The position numbers were made by a program, and so were the translations under genes. A DNA stretch of 6,496 bases. Origin: Thermoguttaceae bacterium. Its GTDB lineage: Bacteria > Planctomycetota > Planctomycetia > Pirellulales > Thermoguttaceae. Positions 1 to 5,764 of this stretch are shown here, piece after piece. Where the stretch lies: the NCBI GenBank assembly GCA_017549085.1, contig JAFYVO010000426.1:1-6496 (forward strand), read 5' to 3'. Below the pieces are notes generated by a model that saw nothing but the letters and a program-made list of their open reading frames with translations, had not been told where the DNA came from and ran no database searches. Numbering within the stretch: the first letter of the stretch is position 1; each line of letters opens with the position of its first letter.

Positions 1-548
1 ACGTCGAGTAACGCGCAAATTTCCGGCGTCGCGCCCTCGACAAGTCCGCGTTCGATCGTTTCGAGCGGGATTTTTCGACCGAGCGGCGCTTGACGGTACC
101 CGGCGCCGGTCGGAACGCGCCGTTCGATCGCGTCGATGAGAGCGCGACGCAAACGCTTGTCGGCGACGGCGTTAGCGTCGAGGTCGAACTGCAGCAGACT
201 CATCGAGCAATTAATGTCGACGCCGACCGGGCCCGGGTAAATATGCGTCGGCGAAACCATAACGCAACCGATCGGCGCGCCGTAACCGACGTGCGCGTCG
301 GGGTTTAGGACGACGTCGACGACGCCCGGCGCTCGACGCGCGTTAGCCGCCTGACGCAACGTCTCTTCGCCAAACGACTTGCGAATCGAGTCGACGCCGA
401 AAACTCGAATCGGCGAACGCTCGGCAACGTAAAGAACGCCGGTCGCGGGCCCGGTGGGAACGACGGAAAGCGCGGCTCCGTCGGGAGTCGCGGCGCGACG
501 GTCGGCCTTTTCGGAGGGTGAGCGAGAGGATTTTGGGGACGGCGACAT
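1..548 (-). CDS. rtcB: RtcB-family RNA ligase, N-terminal part (runs off left edge)
   Basis: The frame starts at ATG 548-546, just after an in-frame TAA (557-555), and stays open to the left edge, giving 182 residues without the C-terminus. RtcB enzymes join RNA 2',3'-cyclic phosphate or 3'-phosphate ends to 5'-OH ends using GTP and Mn2+, in RNA repair and tRNA splicing. Visible support is NPDAHVGYGAPIG (residues 82-94), matching the family's PDxHxGxGxxIG block, and GVDINCSM (109-116), matching GVDIGCGM. D111 and C114 align with the metal-binding Asp and Cys of that block. The later metal-binding histidines and the guanylated histidine lie outside the window. The first 35 or so residues are a Ser/Pro/Lys-rich extension with no conserved motif. 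No clear Shine-Dalgarno precedes the ATG. The gene is last in the visible minus-strand cluster, 49 bases after its neighbour. NCSM instead of GCGM suggests a divergent subfamily. The RtcB-family call is firm; physiological substrate is unknown. Confidence 0.92.
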   Translation of the reverse strand, partial: MSPSPKSSRSPSEKADRRAATPDGAALSVVPTGPATGVLYVAERSPIRVFGVDSIRKSFGEETLRQAANARRAPGVVDVVLNPDAHVGYGAPIGCVMVSPTHIYPGPVGVDINCSMSLLQFDLDANAVADKRLRRALIDAIERRVPTGAGYRQAPLGRKIPLETIERGLVEGATPEICALLD

Positions 549-597
549 CGTTGCTTAACGCGGAAAATAGGGCGGTTAAGTTGCTGAATAACAACGG

Positions 598-1731
598 TTA
601 AAAAACTTGTTGGCGTTCGTCGGACGACGCGGCGTTTTCGTCGGTTGCGACCGGGAGCAAGCGCAACCGGACGCCGCTTTCGTCGAGTCGCGGATCGGCG
701 CGGCGAACGTCGAAGTAAATGTATTCGGACAAACGTGTTAGCGTCGGTTTGAGACCGGAGAACGAAAGCGCGTCCTCGAAGGTTTCGGCGTTCGCGACGA
801 CGAGCGAACCGGCGATTTTGCCGAAACGAAAACGAATGTTTTGATCGTCAAAATCGAAAACGAACGGCGGAAGCGGCGCGGAAACGAGGGAAGGCGAGGA
901 AAAAGACGGAAGGGCGCGTCGTCCGTAAGGCCGTGCGGCGCAATCGGTTGCGTTTTCTTCTTTTTCCGCGTTCGACGGCGAAATCGGCGTTTCGGCGATT
1001 GCGGGCGCGGCGTAATTTTCGCCGAACGGTCGAAAATCCGCGTCCCAAGCGAAATCGACGCGACGCGGCGTAATGATTTGCGACTCGGCGTCGCGCGGGA
1101 TCTCGTCGTTCGTCGGGGAGGAATCGTCGGTAAGTTCCGCTTCGGAAGGGGTTGAGCGTTTTTTCGCGTCGTCGGAGCGCGACGGCGCGAGAAGGTCGAG
1201 ACAACGACTCTTCAAGTAGGCTTCCAAAACGCGCCAAGAAAAGAAAATTTCTTGACGCGAAACGCTGACGTAAGCGTCTTGCGCGTCGAATTTTAACGTT
1301 TGCGAAAAGGTCGTTTCGCTCGGTTCGAAGTAAACGCGAAGGAAGCGAGGCGACGTCTCGTCGTCGGGCGAGTCGGTTTCGTCGTCGTTCTCCGAGTCGA
1401 GCGGCTCCGAAAAGAACGGGTGCGTCGGGCCGAAATCGTTCCAAGTCCAGTAAGCGCCGGAGTTGGGGAGACGGATTTTTTCGGGATTGACGCCGAGGTC
1501 GAGCGACGCGATTAACGGCAAGGCGTCGCGTTCCGGCAGGAGTTCCAACTCTTCCAAGCGACCGTCGCCGACGTAAAGAAGCGTCAACGGCTCGCGCCCG
1601 CTCGCGCTTTCGCGTTGATCGGAAAGCGTGAACGGACGGAGGTTTAAGTGCGACATATAGTCGGGAAGAATTAGCGTTTTCGCGTACTTTTCGACGTCCG
1701 ATTCGTCGAGACGCGCCCAAAAATCGATCAT
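598..1731 (-). CDS. Hypothetical protein, 377 residues, acidic disordered middle
   Basis: I do not recognise this protein. From the ATG at 1731 it has 377 residues. An in-frame start at 1818 would add 29 residues and overlap the preceding gene by 26 bases, so 1731 is preferred; a purine-rich AGAAAAGAACG lies just upstream. There is no signal peptide or membrane helix, so it is probably cytoplasmic. It has a folded-looking N-terminal part (about 1-110, rich in Leu and aromatics, with AYWTWNDFGP at 93-102), an Asp/Glu-rich linker (111-128), a second ordered block (129-182, with EIFFSWRVLEAYLKSR), a long low-complexity Ser/Asp/Glu/Pro stretch (about 183-288), and a C-terminal beta-rich block (289-360, with FDFDDQNIRFRFG). 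Codon use matches its neighbours. It lies between the HEPN-like gene and rtcB, with spacers of 61 and 49 bases, so it is probably co-transcribed. The coding call is well supported by composition and operon position; the function is unknown. Confidence 0.82.
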   Translation of the reverse strand: MIDFWARLDESDVEKYAKTLILPDYMSHLNLRPFTLSDQRESASGREPLTLLYVGDGRLEELELLPERDALPLIASLDLGVNPEKIRLPNSGAYWTWNDFGPTHPFFSEPLDSENDDETDSPDDETSPRFLRVYFEPSETTFSQTLKFDAQDAYVSVSRQEIFFSWRVLEAYLKSRCLDLLAPSRSDDAKKRSTPSEAELTDDSSPTNDEIPRDAESQIITPRRVDFAWDADFRPFGENYAAPAIAETPISPSNAEKEENATDCAARPYGRRALPSFSSPSLVSAPLPPFVFDFDDQNIRFRFGKIAGSLVVANAETFEDALSFSGLKPTLTRLSEYIYFDVRRADPRLDESGVRLRLLPVATDENAASSDERQQVF

Positions 1732-1792
1732 TGAACGTTCTTTTCTAAGTCGTTTATTGACAACGGTTAAGGTTGGACGGGAAGATTCGGCG

Positions 1793-2143
1793 TCAGCGAA
1801 GGGTAAGGAACGCCGCAAACGCCGCGATTAAACCGAGCGCTATTAACGCTTTACGGAGCGCGGCGCGGCGTTTGGAGGCGCCGCCGTCGAGCGCGGGAAG
1901 AACTTCGGCGAACGCTTGGCGAACGGCGGGAAGGTTTTCTTTCGCGATTCGGACGTCCTCGTGCGTCGCTTTGTTGCGGATTGTCGCAATAAAACGAATC
2001 TTCTTTTGAATCTTTTCCGGAACGCGGTCGGCGACCGACGACAGTTTTTCGTGAAGTCCGCGGCCTTGCGCTCCAAAGCGTTGCTCTAAAAGACGTTCCG
2101 TTTGTTGCGAAATAACGATTAATCGGGTGAACGGGTCGGCCAT
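1793..2143 (-). CDS. Small HEPN-like (DUF4145-like) protein with C-terminal membrane anchor
   Basis: This 116-residue protein is mostly helical. Residues 1-35 contain RLLEQRFGAQGRGLHEKL, followed by VPEKIQKKIRFIATIRNKAT and then HED. The stretch R56-N-K-A-T-H61 fits the R-x4-6-H motif of HEPN domains, with the usual polar residue after Arg. Residues 99-115 (ALIALGLIAAFAAFLTL) form a short hydrophobic segment after a basic KRRAALRK, consistent with a C-terminal tail anchor facing the cytoplasm. In known HEPN ribonucleases the Arg and His form the active site, cutting RNA to leave 2',3'-cyclic phosphate. Other HEPN and DUF4145-like proteins are only partners or regulators, so nuclease activity is inferred, not shown. 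The ATG at 2143 follows a weak GAAAGAG. It sits 83 bases after the MoxR gene and 61 before the hypothetical gene, with rtcB further along. The family call rests on remembered patterns and the motif. Confidence 0.75.
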   Translation of the reverse strand: MADPFTRLIVISQQTERLLEQRFGAQGRGLHEKLSSVADRVPEKIQKKIRFIATIRNKATHEDVRIAKENLPAVRQAFAEVLPALDGGASKRRAALRKALIALGLIAAFAAFLTLR

Positions 2144-2226
2144 CGGGCGGCTCTTTCGTCGGTTGACGCGGGTAAAGAGGAAAAGGGAAAAAGCGCGCGA
2201 AACCTTAAAGTCCGCGCGGCAAACGG

Positions 2227-3318
2227 TTAAAGTCGCGGCGTTTCGATCGAACGGAGGAGCGCGGTCAACACGTCGTCGACGCGGCGGCCCTCGATTTCGG
2301 CTTCCGGCGATAAAACGACGCGGTGTCGCAATGTCGGCAAAACGAGCGGAACGACGTCGTCCGGCGTCGCGTAATTTCGACCGCGGAAAGCGGCGAGGAC
2401 GCGGGCTCCTTGGACGAGCGCGAGCCCGGCGCGCGGCGACGCTCCGAACGCAAGTCGCGGGAAATCGCGGGTCGCGCGGACGATCTTGACGACGTAATCG
2501 AAGAGTTGCGGCGCGACGTAAACGTCGTCGACGAGCGCGGTTAGCTTCAAAACCTTGGCGGCCGAGAGAACCGGTTGGATCGCGTCGAGCTTGGTCTTTA
2601 TGTCGACGTTATTCCCGTGCGCGACCAAAATTTTGAGTTCTTCCTCGACGTTCGGGTAATCGGCGACAAGTTTAAACATAAAGCGGTCGAGCTGCGCTTC
2701 CGGGAGGCGGTACGTGCCTTCCGACTCGATCGGATTTTGCGTCGCGATCGTAAAGAACGGGCGCGGAAGGGGGCGCGTTTGTCCGTCGATCGTCGCGGCG
2801 CCTTCTTGCGTCGCTTCGAGGAGCGCGGCGTGCGTTTTGGCGGGGGAGCGGTTAATTTCGTCCGCGAGAAGGATTTGCGTAAAAATCGGGCCCGGGCGAA
2901 AAACAAATTCTTGCTCTTTCGCGTTGAAAACGAGCGCGCCGACGACGTCGGACGGCGTTAAGTCCGGCGTGAACTGAACGCGGCCGAATTGGCAGCCGAG
3001 CGCGCGCCCAAGCGCTTGCGCGAAAAGGGTTTTGCCGAGACCCGGGACGCTTTCGACGAGAACGTGCCCGCCGGAAAAAAGGGCGACGAGCGTTCCGACG
3101 ACGAGTTCGCGCTGACCGACGAACGCTTTTTCAATTTCGGCGACGAGACGACGATAAACGTCGGCGAAGCGGCTCGCTGTCGCTTCGTCGAGGCGAGGGC
3201 GTTCGGGGGTCGGCGGCGCGGGGGGAGCGAGGCCGCGCGCCGCGGCGTCGAGGAACGAAACGGAGCGCGTCGGGGCGGCGTCGGGAGCGGCGCGGTTGGA
3301 GTCGGAAGGGAAGCTCAT
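2227..3318 (-). CDS. MoxR-type AAA+ ATPase
   Basis: This is a 363-residue MoxR-family AAA+ ATPase. These chaperone-like enzymes use ATP to assemble, activate or insert cofactors into partner proteins, often vWA-domain ones. The order of motifs is complete: Pro/Ala-rich N-terminus (1-45), VEKAFVGQRE-like helix (61-71, here IEKAFVGQRE), Walker A ESVPGLGKT (89-97), the MoxR-typical FTPDLTPSDVVGA (116-128), Walker B ILLADEINRSPAK (149-161), sensor 1 ATQNP (192-196), arginine-finger region LPEAQLDRFMFKL (205-217) and sensor 2 GASPRAGLAL (292-301), then the C-terminal lid. Length is slightly above the usual 310-340 because of the N-terminus. One oddity is Ser90 (AGC, 3051-3049) where the Walker A consensus has Gly. 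No Shine-Dalgarno is seen before ATG 3318. It is first in the minus-strand cluster. The DUF58 and vWA genes that commonly follow MoxR are not present downstream in this window. Confidence 0.96.
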   Translation of the reverse strand: MSFPSDSNRAAPDAAPTRSVSFLDAAARGLAPPAPPTPERPRLDEATASRFADVYRRLVAEIEKAFVGQRELVVGTLVALFSGGHVLVESVPGLGKTLFAQALGRALGCQFGRVQFTPDLTPSDVVGALVFNAKEQEFVFRPGPIFTQILLADEINRSPAKTHAALLEATQEGAATIDGQTRPLPRPFFTIATQNPIESEGTYRLPEAQLDRFMFKLVADYPNVEEELKILVAHGNNVDIKTKLDAIQPVLSAAKVLKLTALVDDVYVAPQLFDYVVKIVRATRDFPRLAFGASPRAGLALVQGARVLAAFRGRNYATPDDVVPLVLPTLRHRVVLSPEAEIEGRRVDDVLTALLRSIETPRL

Positions 3319-3628
3319 CGTTATTACTTTAGAGCGGAGGAAAGTTAAGGGAACGACGCCGGGCGAACGTTAACCTAAGCGGAATTTGTCGATTGGCGGC
3401 GTTTTGAGGAAAAAGCGCGCAAACGTCGAGCGAATAACGGAAAAATTTGCCGGTCGCGACGTTTTTGCGGCGGAAAAAACTATGTTACCGACGTCGATTG
3501 GACGCGGAAAGAGCGGTTGGGCGGTTGGCGAAGTTAAGGAAATTTGGCGAAAATTTTTAATAACGTTTCGTCGCGGCGCCTCGACGCGCTCTTTCCTTTA
3601 TTTTAACGAAAAACGAGGAGAAATCAAC
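3319..3628. promoter_or_regulatory. Divergent intergenic region, 310 bases
   Basis: This spacer separates the minus-strand MoxR start (3318) from the plus-strand repeat-protein start (3629), so it must hold promoters for both directions unless they lie inside genes. It is richer in A and T than the flanking genes, most clearly in 3541-3563 (AATTTGGCG followed by AAAATTTTTAATAA). I could not place a -35/-10 pair with sensible spacing on either strand. The plus frame of the downstream gene stays open back to a TTG at 3386, but this stretch has no ribosome binding site at possible starts and lacks recognisable protein features, so I treat it as non-coding. No RNA gene, riboswitch or tandem repeat was seen. 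Confidence 0.5.
3616..3620 (+). promoter_or_regulatory. Shine-Dalgarno of the YTV-like repeat-protein gene
   Basis: AGGAG lies 8 bases before ATG 3629-3631. It is the only clear Shine-Dalgarno I found before a gene start here, and it decides the start of the repeat protein against the longer open frame that begins with TTG at 3386. Confidence 0.8.
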
Positions 3629-5728
3629 ATGACGAGAAAACGCGCGTCTCATTTCCGGGAGAAAAAACAAAATTTTTTCGCCGGCGTCGCGTCGCGAACG
3701 GCGATTGGGGCGCGCGTCGGGGAGAAGTCGACCGCGTCGTCGCGTTCGGAGGAGGCGCGGGAGGGGGGAGAAACGGCGAAACGCGACTGGGAAAGGGGAA
3801 GGAAAAAGGGAACGAACGACGCTCGACGGAGGAAGAACCGGAGACGCGCCGTCGTTTGCGGCGTTTTTTTGACGAGCGCGGCGCTGGTTCTCGGCGCGGC
3901 GAATCAAGGCGCGTCGCAATGTTTTTGGCGACGTTGGCGAGAAGCGCGTCGAGCGCCGAGCGTTCGAACGTTTTACGCGCCGACCGTCGTCGGTTGCGCG
4001 CCGTCGTCCTGTTTTGGGACGGCTCCGCGAAGCGTCGCGGTCGCTCGACCGGTTTGCGCGACGCCGGTTTGCGCGAGTTTTCCGAGCGAACCGATCGCGT
4101 CGGCGCCGGTTTGCGCGACGGTCGAGACGATAACGAGCGCCGCGTATCCGACGGCGAGCGTCGCGACGGCGAACTTCGCAAACGGCGAAATAAACGGCGT
4201 TTGCGGGAGCGTTTGCGGCGACGTTTGTTCGAACGTCGCGACTTGCGCGAACGTCTGCGCGCCTTGCGGCGAGGCGGCGACGACTTGCGTCGAAACGGAG
4301 TATAAGGAAGAAGAAATAACGACTTACGAGACCGTTTGGGACGCCGTAACGCGTTACCGAGACAAAACGATAACGCGGCAAGTTCCGGAAACGTCGATCA
4401 GGCGCGAGAAGGTGAAAGTCGAGCGGCCCGTTTGGGAAACCGTCGAAAAAGAAACGGTTTACGACGTAACGCGGTACGTCCCGGAAACGTCGACGCAAAC
4501 GCGAACGCGGACGACGCTGCGCCCCGTCGTGCAAATGCAAGAACGAAAAATCGTCGAGACGGTGAACCAGCCGGTCGTCGAAACCGTTATGACGCAAAGG
4601 AGTTACGTCGTCAATCGTCCGACGACGACCTATCGAACCGAAACGCGCGATTACGGCGGCTTCGAAACGCAAATAACGGCGGTTCCGGGACGCGAAAGGT
4701 GTTGTCTCCGTTGGCGTTGCGGCGGCGATTATTGGGATCCGGCGACCGGGCGAACGCGCTATCGACTCCCGGGGCTCTATTGGACGCCGACGCAAGAACC
4801 GACCGAGTACCGCGCTCAAAAGGTCTATCGACCGAATCTCGTCGCGACGCAAGTTCCGGTAACGACGTATGTTCCGGAAACTGTCGTCGAAAACGTCCCG
4901 ACGACGCGAACGTCCTTTCGACCGGTTCAGGTCGAGCGAACCGTCAGCGAACCGACGACCGTTTATGTCCGAGAAACGCAAACGGAACTCGTTCCGGTAA
5001 CGACGTATAAGCCCGTTAAAGAACGCGTCGTCAAGAAGACGCCGACGCGCGTTCTCCGAACGCAAACGACCGAAGAGGTGCGCGAAACGCCGGTAACGAC
5101 GTATAAAACGATAACGGAAACCGTTAAAGAACCGTATGTCGAGCGCGTCGCAAGGCAAGTCGCGAAGAAAACGAAAGCGCTGCGTCCGGTTTCGGTTTAT
5201 AAAACGGTCGTTCCTGTTTCGACAAGGTTCGCGTCGGAGGAAACGACGGCGCGCGAAACGGTCGAAAGCGTCGAGACGATCGAGACGTTGCCAACGGAAA
5301 CGACGGACGCGACGGTCGAAAAAGGCGATTGTTGCGAACCGAGCGGAACGAGTTGGGACGCGGCCGACTTCGCGCCGAGTTTGACGAGTCGAACGACCGT
5401 CGACGACGGAAACGCAAACGCGGAAGGGCCGAAGTTGCCGGGCGCCGTTCCGGACGTTCGACGCGCCGCGCGCCCGGTCGACGTCGCGGACGCGAAAACG
5501 CCGCCGGTTCTTTCGCCGACTTCCGAGGGCGTCGCGGAGACGGCGAAGGAACGGAAGGAAAAAGAAAGCGAAACGACGTCGTTCGAGACGTTCGAGTCGA
5601 CGTTTGAAGCGGCGGAAACGACCGACGCCGCGCAGTTTGCGGAAGAAATAAAAGCGACCGACGCCGGGGCGAATTTGCCGAGCCCGACCGTCGCGCCGAC
5701 GCGAGCGACCGCCGAATCGCGGCGATAA
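3629..5728 (+). CDS. Secreted planctomycete YTV-like repeat protein, cysteine-rich
   Basis: Starting at the AGGAG-preceded ATG, this protein has 699 residues. The first 73 are charged (Arg, Lys, Glu, Ser) and end in RRRKNRRR (66-73). A hydrophobic stretch follows (74-91, with VFLTSAALVLGAA) and then NQGASQC, so it reads as a signal peptide or N-terminal membrane segment with an unusually long basic region. Residues 98-220 are Cys-rich, with Cys at 98, 123, 128, 143, 148, 162, 192, 196, 200, 206, 210, 213 and 220, including VCGSVCGDVC. Residues 225-345 and 400-535 hold imperfect repeats of the types VTRYVPET, RPVWETV and VPVTTYxP. Between them lies RERCCLRWRCGGDYWDPATG (355-374) and GLYWTP. 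The tail (540-699) is Thr/Glu/Ala-rich low complexity with a CC pair at 568-569. This layout recalls planctomycete YTV-type envelope proteins, thought to form a crosslinked extracellular protein layer. The family call is from memory; an exact role is unknown. Confidence 0.85.
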   Translation: MTRKRASHFREKKQNFFAGVASRTAIGARVGEKSTASSRSEEAREGGETAKRDWERGRKKGTNDARRRKNRRRAVVCGVFLTSAALVLGAANQGASQCFWRRWREARRAPSVRTFYAPTVVGCAPSSCFGTAPRSVAVARPVCATPVCASFPSEPIASAPVCATVETITSAAYPTASVATANFANGEINGVCGSVCGDVCSNVATCANVCAPCGEAATTCVETEYKEEEITTYETVWDAVTRYRDKTITRQVPETSIRREKVKVERPVWETVEKETVYDVTRYVPETSTQTRTRTTLRPVVQMQERKIVETVNQPVVETVMTQRSYVVNRPTTTYRTETRDYGGFETQITAVPGRERCCLRWRCGGDYWDPATGRTRYRLPGLYWTPTQEPTEYRAQKVYRPNLVATQVPVTTYVPETVVENVPTTRTSFRPVQVERTVSEPTTVYVRETQTELVPVTTYKPVKERVVKKTPTRVLRTQTTEEVRETPVTTYKTITETVKEPYVERVARQVAKKTKALRPVSVYKTVVPVSTRFASEETTARETVESVETIETLPTETTDATVEKGDCCEPSGTSWDAADFAPSLTSRTTVDDGNANAEGPKLPGAVPDVRRAARPVDVADAKTPPVLSPTSEGVAETAKERKEKESETTSFETFESTFEAAETTDAAQFAEEIKATDAGANLPSPTVAPTRATAESRR
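4049..4118 (+). repeat. Three copies of a 13-mer in the Cys-rich segment
   Basis: The word ccggtttgcgcga occurs at 4049-4061, 4064-4076 and 4106-4118. Each copy encodes the core of PVCA (RPVCAT, TPVCAS, APVCAT), so the repeat is in frame and adds evenly similar cysteine units. The first two copies are only 2 bases apart. It is part of the coding sequence, not a separate element. Confidence 0.85.
4856..5104 (+). repeat. Three in-frame copies of a 15-mer encoding PVTTY
   Basis: The word ccggtaacgacgtat is identical at 4856-4870, 4994-5008 and 5090-5104, encoding PVTTY at residues 410-414, 456-460 and 488-492 of the repeat protein. The copies are 138 and 96 bases apart. The surrounding residues (VPETVV, KPVKERV, KTITETV) vary, which suggests old duplications under selection at the protein level. 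Confidence 0.85.
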
Positions 5729-5764
5729 AAAACGACGCGACGCGACGCGGCGGGAAAGAAAAGG

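Larger units (their letters stand above)
593..2230 (-). repeat. Spacer-associated 9-mer, three exact copies
   Basis: AACGGTTAA on the + strand (TTAACCGTT in the direction of transcription) occurs at 593-601, 1762-1770 and 2222-2230. Two copies contain the TAA stop codon of a gene (the hypothetical protein and MoxR) and one lies inside the spacer between the HEPN-like and hypothetical genes. A shortened form, GCGGTTAA, is at 572-579 before rtcB. It could be a regulatory or processing site or a chance product of short A+T-containing spacers. The coordinates span the set, not a continuous element. Confidence 0.4.

Noticed and set aside
343..594. 83-residue minus-strand open frame at the rtcB start
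   Set aside because: It overlaps the RtcB frame in another register; the RtcB frame carries conserved family motifs and this one is Arg/Ser-rich noise.
1732..1818. 29-residue N-terminal extension of the hypothetical protein
   Set aside because: It would overlap the HEPN-like gene by 26 bases. The ATG at 1731 gives a normal spacer and a purine-rich upstream stretch.
3336..3345. GGAGGAAAG, Shine-Dalgarno-like, on the plus strand after the MoxR start
   Set aside because: No start codon follows at a usable distance on the plus strand, and it is in the wrong orientation for MoxR.
3386..3628. N-terminal extension of the repeat protein from TTG 3386
   Set aside because: No ribosome binding site near TTG 3386 or ATG 3482, while AGGAG sits 8 bases before ATG 3629. 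The extension has no recognisable features.
3557..5158. 533-residue open frame on the minus strand opposite the repeat protein
   Set aside because: Its product is extremely Arg-rich without domain-like features. It mirrors the CpG-biased codons of the plus-strand gene, which has a Shine-Dalgarno, a signal-like segment and in-frame repeats.
5710..5734. Hairpin CGCCG-AATCG-CGGCG followed by an A-run near the end of the repeat-protein gene
   Set aside because: The stem is only 5 base pairs, and the run is A on the plus strand and precedes the stem on the minus strand, so it fits no intrinsic terminator in either direction.
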